Shown piece by piece: positions 1 through 7,724 of a DNA stretch of 64,000 nt (the stretch's first letter is position 1; the number at the start of each line of letters is the position of its first letter). Origin of the DNA: Actinocatenispora sera. Its GTDB lineage: Bacteria; Actinomycetota; Actinomycetes; Mycobacteriales; Micromonosporaceae. The position numbers and the translations under genes are program-made. Below the pieces are notes generated by a model that saw nothing but the letters and a program-made list of their open reading frames with translations, did no database searches and had not been told where the DNA came from. The stretch is taken from positions 4,216,001 to 4,280,000 of the forward strand of contig NZ_AP023354.1 in NCBI RefSeq assembly GCF_018324685.1, in the 5' to 3' direction.

Positions 1-1
1 C

Positions 2-340
2 GCGCTGCTGGAGTGCGACGAGAGTTTCCACGTGCTTCAGGTGATCGACAAGCCGGTGCGCTCGGGCGAGCCGGTCGTGGCGGTCGGCTCCCCGTTGGGG
101 CTGGGCGGATCGGTGACCACCGGGGTGGTCAGTTCGCCGGAGCGTGCGGTGCCGGGCACCGACGACAAGTTCATCCAGTTCGACGCGGCGATCAACCCCG
201 GCAACTCGGGTGGTCCGGTGGTGAACGCGAACGGGCAGGTCGTCGGTATCGCCACCGAGAAGGCGAGGGACGCGGAGGGGATCGGCCTCGCGATCCCGAT
301 CTCCGTACCCTGCGACCAGTTCTCGGTGTGCGGGAAGTGA
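2..340 (+). CDS. S1C trypsin-like serine protease (3' part)
   Basis: This is the C-terminal part of a chymotrypsin-fold serine protease of the HtrA/DegP-like S1C group; the reading frame is open from base 2, so the gene begins upstream of the window. The motif GNSGGPVV at about 193-216 holds the nucleophilic serine, followed by the strand VVGIATEK. The protein stops about 19 residues after AIPI with a Cys-containing tail ([11 protein letters not shown]) and no PDZ domain. Such a short end occurs in membrane-anchored actinomycete S1C proteases, so I read it as a natural end. The next gene encodes a membrane coiled-coil protein on the same strand and may be functionally linked (inference). Confidence 0.85.
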   Translation, partial: ALLECDESFHVLQVIDKPVRSGEPVVAVGSPLGLGGSVTTGVVSSPERAVPGTDDKFIQFDAAINPGNSGGPVVNANGQVVGIATEKARDAEGIGLAIPISVPCDQFSVCGK

Positions 341-464
341 TGCCGGCCCGGTTGCCCGGACCAGCGATGATCGTCACGTGGGGGTCGGTGGAAGGGCCCG
401 CTGGTAGTCCCTCCACCGGGTCCGTTGAGGCAGGGGGCGACCGCCCCATGGAGGAGGAGTCACG

Positions 465-938
465 ATGAGCCAACCGGGCTACCCCGGTGGTCCGTTCCCG
501 CCCGACAACAACCCGCAGCAGCCGGGTTGGGGCGCCGGAGCGCCGAACAACCAGCCGCCGCCCGACCCGTACGGGCAGCCACAGCCGATGGGCGGTTTCG
601 GCGAGCAGCCGCCACAGGGTGGTCTGCCGCCGCAGGGCGGGTTCGGCGGCCCGCCCACGAGCGGGGTGCCGGGTACGCCGCCGACCAGCGGTCCCGGCGG
701 CTTCGGCGAGCAGCCGACCAGTGGCCCCGGCGGGTACGGGCCGCCCCCCGGCCCGTACCCGCCGGAACAGCAGCTGCCGCCGGTCGGTGAGGGTCCGCAG
801 CACACCATGGCGTTGCCGGCGATGGGCCCGGGTGGCCCGGTGGCATGCCGCCGGAGAACCGGTTCGCGCCGGTACCGAGCGAGCGCAAGAAGGGCCCGTG
901 GCTGCCGGTTCTGGCCGCGGTCGCCGCGGTGTTCCTGA
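465..938 (+). CDS. Proline/glycine-rich N-terminal half of a frameshifted membrane protein
   Basis: The ATG follows a GGAGGAG ribosome binding site at 451-457. About 120 residues are Pro/Gly/Gln-rich with repeated PPQGG, PPTSG and GPGG units, typical of cytosolic tails of actinomycete membrane proteins. After GPGGP (about 836) this frame turns into Arg-rich sequence and stops at 938, while the adjacent frame continues with MPPENRFAPVP and a membrane segment. The two frames are best read as one protein split by a one-base shift near 836-846, real or a sequencing error in a GC-rich run. The last 30 or so residues given by this frame are probably not native. Confidence 0.55.
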   Translation: MSQPGYPGGPFPPDNNPQQPGWGAGAPNNQPPPDPYGQPQPMGGFGEQPPQGGLPPQGGFGGPPTSGVPGTPPTSGPGGFGEQPTSGPGGYGPPPGPYPPEQQLPPVGEGPQHTMALPAMGPGGPVACRRRTGSRRYRASARRARGCRFWPRSPRCS

Positions 939-1294
939 TCCTGTCGGCGACCATGACCGTGCTGTACGTGTCGAAGAACGGCGACTACAACCAGCAGAAG
1001 AAGCTCGCCGCCTCGCGCCAGGAGACGATCGACACGCTGAACACCAAGGCCGACAAGCTCAACAAGGAGCTGACGTCGGTCAAGAAGCAGCGTGACGACG
1101 CCAAGTCGGACCTGTCCGATGCCAAGGACAAGAACGCCGACGTGACCAAGGAACGCGACACCATCGGCAAGTGCCTCACGCTGCTGGAGGATGCACTGGC
1201 CGCGGCGGCGAAGAACGACGACAAGAAGGTCAACAAGCTGCTCAAGCAGCTCGACGAGCCGTGCAACAAGGCGGACGCCTACCTCGGCAACTGA
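845..1294 (+). CDS. Membrane-anchored coiled-coil protein (C-terminal half)
   Basis: This 149-residue frame carries a basic stretch (SERKK), one membrane helix at about residues 19-41, then a Lys/Asp/Glu-rich coiled coil (about 45-105) and a short C-terminal region with two cysteines (GKCLTLL and EPCNKADAY). No enzyme motif is visible. There is no convincing ribosome binding site before the ATG at 845, which supports it being the continuation of the Pro/Gly-rich frame that starts at 465. It lies just after the S1C protease gene, and a role in anchoring or assisting that protease is possible but unproven. A perfect hairpin terminator follows. Confidence 0.6.
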   Translation: MPPENRFAPVPSERKKGPWLPVLAAVAAVFLILSATMTVLYVSKNGDYNQQKKLAASRQETIDTLNTKADKLNKELTSVKKQRDDAKSDLSDAKDKNADVTKERDTIGKCLTLLEDALAAAAKNDDKKVNKLLKQLDEPCNKADAYLGN

Positions 1295-1319
1295 CCGGGT
1301 GGCCCGCCGGGCGATCGCA

Positions 1320-1356
1320 GGTGATGGGGAGGAGACGACGTCTCCTCCCCATCACC
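1320..1356. terminator. Perfect hairpin between convergent genes
   Basis: An 18-bp perfect stem (one arm GGTGATGGGGAGGAGACG) with a single-base loop at 1338 lies between the coiled-coil gene (+) and the DUF3000 gene (-). Its right arm overlaps or abuts the last codons of the minus-strand gene. There is no long T tract, as usual for actinomycete intrinsic terminators. Its symmetry lets it serve both strands. Confidence 0.8.
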
Positions 1357-1357
1357 G

Positions 1358-1912
1358 TCAGCGGGCGAGGTCGGCAACGCCGGGCGGTGGCAGCCCGGCG
1401 GTCGAGGACAGCAACGCGCACCAGGCTTCCAGGTGGACGCCCAGCTCGGTGGACAGCGGCGTCCAGGAGGCGCGGATCTCCAGATCGGCGGCGGCCGGTG
1501 GCCCGGCCAGTTCGCCGAACCGGGTGGACGTCGTCTGGGTGACGGTGCCGCCGATCGCGGTGTAGTCGGCGCCGTGTGCGTCCAGCGCGTCGATCAGCCA
1601 GCTCCACCCGACCGCCGGGAGCAGCGGGTCGGCCGCGAGTTCCGGCTCGATCTCGGCGGTGAGGTAACTGACCAGCCGCAGCGTCCCCTGCCAGGCCGGA
1701 TGGCCCTGCGGGTCGTACAGCAGGACCAGCCGGCCGGTGGACACCTCGTCCTCGTCGCGCAGCACCGTGGCGCCGATCGCGTGCGCGAACGGCGCAAGCC
1801 GCTTCGGCGCCGGCAGCGGGTCGAGCGCGATCTCCGCCCGCGGCCGGACCGAGGTGAGCCCCTGCACGGCGCGCGTGAACGTCTCGGGGGGCAGCACGGT
1901 CGACGGCGCCAT
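1358..1912 (-). CDS. DUF3000 family protein
   Basis: A 184-residue soluble protein matching the DUF3000 family found almost only in actinobacteria and commonly next to hemE, as here. Function is unknown. The start is the ATG at 1912. It has a long acidic and hydrophobic central region ([13 protein letters not shown], then [20 protein letters not shown]) and no catalytic motif that I recognise. It is divergent from hemE across about 200 bp. The family call rests on overall pattern and context. Confidence 0.8.
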   Translation of the reverse strand: MAPSTVLPPETFTRAVQGLTSVRPRAEIALDPLPAPKRLAPFAHAIGATVLRDEDEVSTGRLVLLYDPQGHPAWQGTLRLVSYLTAEIEPELAADPLLPAVGWSWLIDALDAHGADYTAIGGTVTQTTSTRFGELAGPPAAADLEIRASWTPLSTELGVHLEAWCALLSSTAGLPPPGVADLAR

Positions 1913-2109
1913 GCCACGAGACTAACGGGTGGGACGGCGATGACAGCCGGGCCACGCCGGCCCCGACCGCGGGTCGAACGCGTCGTCGGTCCGGGCCGTC
2001 GCACCCACTGATCGCCCGGATTGTGGGCAACCGCACCGGTTTCTCACCGCGGCGTTTCGCCGCCGTACGCCGCGGGCACCCGGCGGTGCCCGCCGGGCAG
2101 CGTGCGAGG

Positions 2110-3165
2110 ATGGCCGCGATGAGCACGCCGACGAGTACCGAGTCCCCGTTCCTTGCCGCCTGCCGGCGCCGCCCGACCGGCCGCCGGCCGGTCTGGTTCA
2201 TGCGTCAGGCCGGTCGCTCGCTGCCGGAGTACCGCGCGCTGCGCGAGGGCGTGCCGATGCTGACCGCCTGCCGTACGCCGGAGCTGATCACCGAGATCAC
2301 CCTGCAGCCGGTGCGCCGGCTCGGCGTCGACGCCGCGGTCCTGTTCTCCGACATCGTGGTGCCGCTCGCCGCGGCGGGCATCGACGTGGACATCCAGCCG
2401 GGGGTCGGCCCGGTCGTCGCCGAGCCGGTCCGGGACGCTGCCGCGGTCGCCGCGATCCGGCCGCTCGCCCCCGACGATGTCGGGTACGTGCGCACCGCGG
2501 TGCGGGCGCTGGTCGCCGAGCTCGGTGACACCCCGCTGATCGGGTTCGCCGGGGCGCCGTTCACGCTGGCCAGCTACCTGATCGAGGGCGGACCGTCGCG
2601 CAGCCACGCCCGTACCAAGGCGTTGATGCACGGGCAGCCCGAGGTGTGGCACGAGCTGTGTTCCCGGCTCGCGGGGATCGCCGGTGAGTTCCTGAAGGTA
2701 CAGGTGGCGGCCGGGGCGTCGGCGGTGCAGCTGTTCGACTCGTGGGCCGGTGCGCTCTCCGCCGCCGACTACGCCACGTTCGTCGCGCCGCACTCGGCGG
2801 CGGTGCTGCGTACCGTCGCGCAGGCCGCGCCGCAGGTGCCGCGGATCCACTTCGGCGTGGGTACCGGTCACCTGCTGCCGGCGATGGCCGCGGCCGGCGC
2901 GAACGTGGTCGGCGTCGACTGGCGTACCCCGCTGTCGGCCGCGGCCGAGGCGGTCGGCCCGGAGCGGGCGGTGCAGGGCAACCTGGACCCGGCGCTGCTG
3001 CTCGCGCCGTGGCCGGTGGTGGCCGACGAGGTACGGCGGATCTGCGCCGAGGGTGACCAGGCCGCCGGGCACGTGTTCAACCTCGGCCACGGGGTACTGC
3101 CGGAGACCGATCCGGACATGCTGGCCAGGGTGGTCGATCTGGTGCACCAGCTGCCCCCGGCGTAG
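2110..3165 (+). CDS. hemE: Uroporphyrinogen decarboxylase
   Basis: Catalyses four decarboxylations converting uroporphyrinogen III to coproporphyrinogen III in the cytosol. The diagnostic N-terminal motif [16 protein letters not shown], the ILFSDI-type segment ([11 protein letters not shown]) and [17 protein letters not shown] are all present, and the about 351-residue length matches the family. The start is the ATG at 2110 or the one at 2119. The frame is open further upstream, but that part lacks family similarity. It is followed after 31 nt by hemG and then hemQ, so it feeds the coproporphyrin-dependent haem route. Confidence 0.95.
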   Translation: MAAMSTPTSTESPFLAACRRRPTGRRPVWFMRQAGRSLPEYRALREGVPMLTACRTPELITEITLQPVRRLGVDAAVLFSDIVVPLAAAGIDVDIQPGVGPVVAEPVRDAAAVAAIRPLAPDDVGYVRTAVRALVAELGDTPLIGFAGAPFTLASYLIEGGPSRSHARTKALMHGQPEVWHELCSRLAGIAGEFLKVQVAAGASAVQLFDSWAGALSAADYATFVAPHSAAVLRTVAQAAPQVPRIHFGVGTGHLLPAMAAAGANVVGVDWRTPLSAAAEAVGPERAVQGNLDPALLLAPWPVVADEVRRICAEGDQAAGHVFNLGHGVLPETDPDMLARVVDLVHQLPPA

Positions 3166-3196
3166 CCGCCGGCGGCGCGCGGGCAATGATGGAGGC

Positions 3197-4711
3197 GTGC
3201 ACGTAGCGGTCGTGGGTGCCGGGATCAGCGGCCTGAGCGCGGCGTGGCGACTGCGCCACCGCCTCGGCGCCGGTGTGGACATCACCCTGCTGGACCAGGC
3301 CGGCCGGTTCGGCGGCAAGCTCACCACCGGTGAGGTGGCCGGCGTCCGGGTCGAGCAGGGCGCCGAGTCGGTGCTGCTGCGCGATCCGGTGGTCGCCGAG
3401 CTGGCCGGTGCGCTCGGGCTCGGCGCGCTGGCGCAGCCGGCGCCGCTGCCGGCCGGCATCGTCGCGGCCGGCGCGACGCGACCGGTGCCGCGCGGTACCC
3501 TGCTCGGCATCCCGACCGATCCATCCACATTGGACAGTGCGGGCCCGGCGCGGGCGACGCCGGAGCCGCCGGGCGGCCCGGACCCGCTGCTGGCGGCCGG
3601 CGCCGACGTGTCGGTCGGTGCGCTGGTGCGCCCCCGGTACGGCGACGAGGTCGTCGACCGGCTGGTCGACCCGCTGCTCGGCGGGGTGTACGCGGGCCGC
3701 GCCGACGACCTGTCGCTCGCCGTCACGGTGCCCGCCCTGCACGCCGCCGCGCAGCACGAGCGGACCCTGTCCGCCGCGGTCCGCGCCGCGCAGGCCGCCG
3801 CGCCGAGGACGACCGGCCCGATGTTCGGTGTGCCCGCCGGCGGGCTGTCCGCGTTCGCCACCGCGCTGGCCGCGGCGAGCGGCGCGACCGCCCGGCTGGA
3901 CGCGCCGGTCCGCGAGCTCGCGCCCACTCCGTCCGGCTGGCGGCTGACCGTCGGCTCCACCCGCGATCCGGAACACCTGACCGCCGACGCGGTGGTGCTC
4001 GCCGTACCGGCCCGGCCGGCCGCCCGGTTGCTGTCCGGGTTCGCGCCGGCCGTCGCGGCCGAGGTCGGCGTGCTCGACTACGCGAGCATCGCGCTGGTCA
4101 CCCTGGTCCTGCCCGGTGACGTGCTGCCGGCCTCGTCCGGGTTCCTCGTCCCGGCGACCGAGGGGTACGCGATCAAGGCGGCCACGTTCGTCGGGCACAA
4201 GTGGCCGCACCTGGCCGCCCCGGACGTCTCGCTGGTGCGGCTCTCGCTCGGCCGGTACGGCGAGACCCGGGTGCTACAGTGCGCCGACGCCGACCTGGCC
4301 GAGCTGGCCCGCGCCGACCTCGCGGCGATCCTCGGTACCCGGCTGCCCGACCCGGTCGGGGTCCGGGTGCAGCGCTGGGGCGGCGCCCTCCCGCAGTACG
4401 GGCCGGGCCACCTGGACCGGATCGCCCGCGCCCGGGCCGGGCTCGCCGAGCACCCGACGCTGGCGCTGGCGGGCGCCGGCTACGACGGGGTGGGCATTCC
4501 GGTCTGCGTCCGTTCCGGCTTCGCCGCCGCCGACCGCCTTGCCGCCACGCCGGCCGCCGACCGCCTTGCCGCCGCCGCCCGCCTTGCCGCCGCACCGGCC
4601 GCCGACCGTCCCGCCGCGGCGGCGGCCGACCGTTCCGCGGCCGGGCCGGGAGTCGGCCGCCGCGCCGCAGCAGCCGATGTTGAACCCGCCGAGATCAGCA
4701 CAGGAGATTGA
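3197..4711 (+). CDS. hemG: Coproporphyrinogen III / protoporphyrinogen oxidase
   Basis: FAD-dependent oxidase (HemY/CgoX type) that aromatises coproporphyrinogen III to coproporphyrin III in actinobacteria. The N-terminus has the dinucleotide-binding motif [15 protein letters not shown], and the C-terminal FAD-contact region has [20 protein letters not shown]. The start is a GTG preceded by GGAGG at 3191. The last about 65 residues after the normal end of the fold are an Ala/Asp/Arg-rich tail made of imperfect AADRLAA repeats (DNA about 4524-4650), absent from typical family members and probably dispensable. It ends 2 nt before the hemQ ATG. Confidence 0.92.
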   Translation: MHVAVVGAGISGLSAAWRLRHRLGAGVDITLLDQAGRFGGKLTTGEVAGVRVEQGAESVLLRDPVVAELAGALGLGALAQPAPLPAGIVAAGATRPVPRGTLLGIPTDPSTLDSAGPARATPEPPGGPDPLLAAGADVSVGALVRPRYGDEVVDRLVDPLLGGVYAGRADDLSLAVTVPALHAAAQHERTLSAAVRAAQAAAPRTTGPMFGVPAGGLSAFATALAAASGATARLDAPVRELAPTPSGWRLTVGSTRDPEHLTADAVVLAVPARPAARLLSGFAPAVAAEVGVLDYASIALVTLVLPGDVLPASSGFLVPATEGYAIKAATFVGHKWPHLAAPDVSLVRLSLGRYGETRVLQCADADLAELARADLAAILGTRLPDPVGVRVQRWGGALPQYGPGHLDRIARARAGLAEHPTLALAGAGYDGVGIPVCVRSGFAAADRLAATPAADRLAAAARLAAAPAADRPAAAAADRSAAGPGVGRRAAAADVEPAEISTGD

Positions 4712-4713
4712 CG

Positions 4714-5418
4714 ATGTCCGACGAGACCGCGAGCAACGCCGCCCGGATCCGGGAACTCAACGCGACCGTGCGGTACACCATGTGGTCGGTGTTCGCCGCG
4801 ACCGCGCCGCTGCCGACGCTGCGCGACGAGCTGACCGGTGAGCTGACCGGGCTGCTGGAAGCGTTGCCGGACAAGGGCGTCGAGGTGCGCGGCACGTACG
4901 ACGTGTCCGGACTGCGGGCCGGCGCCGATCTGATGATCTGGTGGCACTCCGCCGATCCGGACGCGTTGCAGGAGGCGTTCGGTGCGGTGCGCCGTACCCA
5001 GCTCGGCCGGTACCTGACGCCCACCTGGTCGTCGATGGCGGTGCACCGGCCGGCCGAGTTCAACAAGAGCCACCTGCCGGCGTTCCTGTCCGAGCAACCG
5101 CACGACTACGTCGCCGTCTACCCCTTCAACCGGTCGTACGAGTGGTACCTGCTGCCCGACGACGAGCGCCGCTTCATGCTCGCCGAGCACGGCAAGATGG
5201 CCCGCGCATACCCGGACGTGCGGGCCAACACGGTGCCCGCGTTCGCGCTCGGCGACTACGAGTGGATCCTCGCGTTCGAGGCGGACGAGCTGCACCGCAT
5301 CGTGGACCTGATGCGCGAGCTGCGGGCCGCGACCGCGCGCCGGCACACCCGGTTGGAGATCCCGTTCCACACCGGCCGCCGGCGCGACATCGCCGAGATC
5401 ATCGCCGCCCTGCCGTAG
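4714..5418 (+). CDS. hemQ: Coproheme decarboxylase (chlorite dismutase family)
   Basis: HemQ/ChdC converts Fe-coproporphyrin III to haem b by two oxidative decarboxylations. The 234-residue protein shows the family pattern: [10 protein letters not shown] at the N-terminus, the [19 protein letters not shown] strand, [17 protein letters not shown] carrying the catalytic Tyr, and the [18 protein letters not shown] helix whose His is expected to be the haem ligand. The ATG at 4714 follows AGGAG at 4702-4706. It is tightly spaced behind hemG, indicating co-transcription and co-use in the coproporphyrin-dependent pathway. Confidence 0.95.
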   Translation: MSDETASNAARIRELNATVRYTMWSVFAATAPLPTLRDELTGELTGLLEALPDKGVEVRGTYDVSGLRAGADLMIWWHSADPDALQEAFGAVRRTQLGRYLTPTWSSMAVHRPAEFNKSHLPAFLSEQPHDYVAVYPFNRSYEWYLLPDDERRFMLAEHGKMARAYPDVRANTVPAFALGDYEWILAFEADELHRIVDLMRELRAATARRHTRLEIPFHTGRRRDIAEIIAALP

Positions 5419-5444
5419 CCGGTCGAACGCCCGTGGTCGAGCCC

Positions 5445-6302
5445 ATGCCGATCGTGACCGCACCGGCCGCCACCATCGCGGCCGGTGCCGGCTCGGCCGG
5501 CGTCTCCCCGGGTGCCGCCGGTTCGGGCGGCGTCGGCCCGGGTGCCGCCGGTTCGAGCGGCGTCGGCCCGGGTGCTGCGGGTTCGGGCGGCGCGAGCCCG
5601 ACCACCGGGGACGAGATCCCGTACCGGCAGTGGCGGACCGCCGTACCCGGGGCCACGCTGTGGACCCGCCGGGTCGGACCGGCCGGCTCCACCGGCCGGG
5701 TCCTGCCGGACGGCTGCATGGATCTCATCGCCGTCGACGGCGAGCTGATCGTCGCCGGGCCGGACACCCACGCGCACCCGGCGGACAGCCCGCCCGGCAT
5801 GCGGCTCGCGGCCGTACGGTTCGACCCCGGCGTCGGCCCCGCCGTGCTCGGTGTCCCCGCCCGCGAGCTGCGCGACAGCCGGGTACCGCTGTCCGCCCTG
5901 TGGCCGGCGCGCCGGGTGCGCGCGCTGGCCGACCGGCTCGCCGCCGCGCCCGACCCGGCCACCGAGCTCGCCCGGGCGCTGGCCGGACCGTTGTTCACCG
6001 CGAACGATCCGCGGCTGCGCCGGCTCGTCGCCGAGCTCGCCCGTGGTACCCCGGTCGGCACCGTCGCGGCCGACTCGTACCTCAGCGAGCGGCAGCTGCA
6101 CCGGCGCTGCCGCGACGTCTTCGGGTACGGGCCGAAGACCCTGGCCCGGATCCTGCGGATGAACCGGGCGCTGGACGCGGCCCGGGGCGGGCGATCGCTG
6201 GTGGTGGTGGCGGCCGACTTCGGGTACGCCGACCAGGCCCACCTCAGCCGCGACGTGCGCGCCCTCACCGGCGTCCCCCCGACCGTCCTGCTGGCCGACT
6301 GA
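5445..6302 (+). CDS. AraC-family transcriptional regulator with repetitive N-terminal tail
   Basis: The C-terminal third contains an AraC-type double helix-turn-helix (GTVAADSYLSERQLHRRCRD, then ADFGYADQAHLSRDVRALTG). The centre has LPDGCMDLIAVDGELIVAGP, typical of the effector domain called DUF6597. The first about 55 residues are low complexity: three copies of a 10-residue PGAAGSGGVG-like unit encoded by 30-bp tandem repeats at about 5508-5600. The start is uncertain: ATG 5445 or GTG 5433. It lies 26 nt after hemQ on the same strand; a role in haem regulation is not evident from the sequence. Confidence 0.85.
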   Translation: MPIVTAPAATIAAGAGSAGVSPGAAGSGGVGPGAAGSSGVGPGAAGSGGASPTTGDEIPYRQWRTAVPGATLWTRRVGPAGSTGRVLPDGCMDLIAVDGELIVAGPDTHAHPADSPPGMRLAAVRFDPGVGPAVLGVPARELRDSRVPLSALWPARRVRALADRLAAAPDPATELARALAGPLFTANDPRLRRLVAELARGTPVGTVAADSYLSERQLHRRCRDVFGYGPKTLARILRMNRALDAARGGRSLVVVAADFGYADQAHLSRDVRALTGVPPTVLLAD

Positions 6303-6343
6303 ACCGCCTCCGGGTACCTGCGCCGGGCGGCCCGCGGCGGTCG

Positions 6344-7618
6344 TCACGGTTGCCGGATGCCTGCCGCCGGGTCGGTGGCGTCGGCGCTGGGGAGCAACCG
6401 CGCCTGGACGTCGTCGAGCGCGTAGCGGATGGCGCCGGTGACGACCGCGTCCCCGCCGAGGGCGGACAGCCGCAGCGGGGTGGGCGTGAGCACCAACCGT
6501 TGCAGGTGCTGGTCGACCGAGTCGAGGATGCGCGGGCCGGCCCGCGAGATCCCGCCGCCGATGACGAGGACGTCCGGGTCGAGCGTCAGCAGCAGCGGCG
6601 CGAGTCCGCGGGCGAGCCGTACGGCGATGGTGTCCACCACCTCCCGGGCGACGGGGTCGTCGCCGGCCGCCGCGAACACCTCCGGTACGTCCAGATCCGG
6701 CCGGTCGGCGAGCACCGACGCGCGGGCGGGGTCGGCCGCGAGGGTGCGGGCGAGGCGGAGGATCGCGCTGGCCCCGACCTCGCGCTCGAACGGCCCGCGG
6801 CCCTCGTCGTCGGGTTGCGCGCCGTCGTCGTCGCCGAGCACGGTGAGGTAGCCGATCTCTCCGGCGGCGTCGCCCTTGCCGCGGTGCAGCTGGCCACGGA
6901 TGCAGATACCGGCGCCGACCCGTTCGCCCCACAGGACGAACACGACGGTGTCGGCGTCGCGGGCCACCCCGCGCCACCGCTCGCCGAGGACGGCCAGGTT
7001 GACGTCGTTGTCGACCAGGACCGGGCAGCGGAAGAAGCGCCGCAGTTGCTGCTTGAGGTCGAGCGTCGTCCATCCCGGCAGCCCGGGCGCCTGCACGACG
7101 GTGCCCGCGTCCCGGTCGATGATGCCGGGGCTGCCGACCGCCACCGACAGCACCGCATCGTGGGCGATCCCGGCCGCGCTCAGCGCCGTGTCGACCGCGG
7201 ACCGGACGGCGGCGAGGAGCTGGTGCTGGTCCTGCGCCGAGGAGGTGATCCGGCGGGCCGATCCGACGGTGCGGCCGTCCAGGTCGGCGACCAGGACGGC
7301 GGTCTGGTGCGGTCCGATGTCGATGCCCAGCACGTAGCCGGCGTCGGCGCGGAAGCGCACCACCCGGGCGGGCCGGCCGAGCTGGCGTTGCGCGTCCGGC
7401 GCTCGGTCCAGGTAGTCGACCCAGCCGGCCTCGGACAGCTGGTCGATGACGTGGCTGACGGTGGGGCGGGACAGGCCGGAGAGCCGGGCCAGCTCGCCCA
7501 CCCGCAGCGGCCCGCCGGCCCGCAGGACGGCCAGCACCTTGCCCTGGTTGATCAGTCGCAGCAGCGGCGGCCCCGTCGTACCGGACGTTCCTGGCGGCTC
7601 TTGACGACCTCGTGTCAC
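6344..7618 (-). CDS. ROK-family transcriptional repressor/kinase-like protein
   Basis: The N-terminal winged helix (VLRAGGPLRVGELARLSG, then SRPTVSHVIDQLSEAGWVDY) is joined to a ROK sugar-kinase fold with the nucleotide motif VLGIDIGPHQTAVLVADLDG. The usual Cys-rich zinc-binding ROK motif is not evident. The central GERVGAGICIRGQLHRG matches the ROK signature region. Probably a sugar-responsive repressor of the divergent secreted glycosidase-like gene. The start may be GTG 7618 (chosen) or TTG 7639; neither has a strong ribosome binding site. The shared spacer holds two AT-rich palindromes. Confidence 0.85.
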   Translation of the reverse strand: MTRGRQEPPGTSGTTGPPLLRLINQGKVLAVLRAGGPLRVGELARLSGLSRPTVSHVIDQLSEAGWVDYLDRAPDAQRQLGRPARVVRFRADAGYVLGIDIGPHQTAVLVADLDGRTVGSARRITSSAQDQHQLLAAVRSAVDTALSAAGIAHDAVLSVAVGSPGIIDRDAGTVVQAPGLPGWTTLDLKQQLRRFFRCPVLVDNDVNLAVLGERWRGVARDADTVVFVLWGERVGAGICIRGQLHRGKGDAAGEIGYLTVLGDDDGAQPDDEGRGPFEREVGASAILRLARTLAADPARASVLADRPDLDVPEVFAAAGDDPVAREVVDTIAVRLARGLAPLLLTLDPDVLVIGGGISRAGPRILDSVDQHLQRLVLTPTPLRLSALGGDAVVTGAIRYALDDVQARLLPSADATDPAAGIRQP

Positions 7619-7641
7619 CAGGGCATAGTACCGAAGCAAAG

Positions 7642-7663
7642 TTTCGAAAAGAGCTTACGTAAG
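7642..7663. promoter_or_regulatory. Two AT-rich palindromes in the ROK/glycosidase divergent spacer
   Basis: TTTCGAAA (7642-7649) and CTTACGTAAG (7654-7663) are perfect palindromes in an AT-rich island within very GC-rich DNA, between the divergent ROK regulator and secreted protein genes. They are likely operator and/or promoter elements; binding by the ROK protein is an inference. If the ROK gene starts at TTG 7639, the island is directly upstream of it. Confidence 0.55.
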
Positions 7664-7724
7664 TGGCACATTGGCGCAGGCGGTGGCCGACCGGTAGCGG
7701 TCGCGTACGGCAGGAGCTGTCACC

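Noticed and set aside
2-340. Truncated S1C protease lacking PDZ as pseudogene
   Set aside because: Actinomycete relatives commonly end shortly after the AIPI strand, so this is likely a natural end.
2044-3960. Long minus-strand frame over hemE and hemG
   Set aside because: Same antisense artefact; hemE and hemG are unambiguous.
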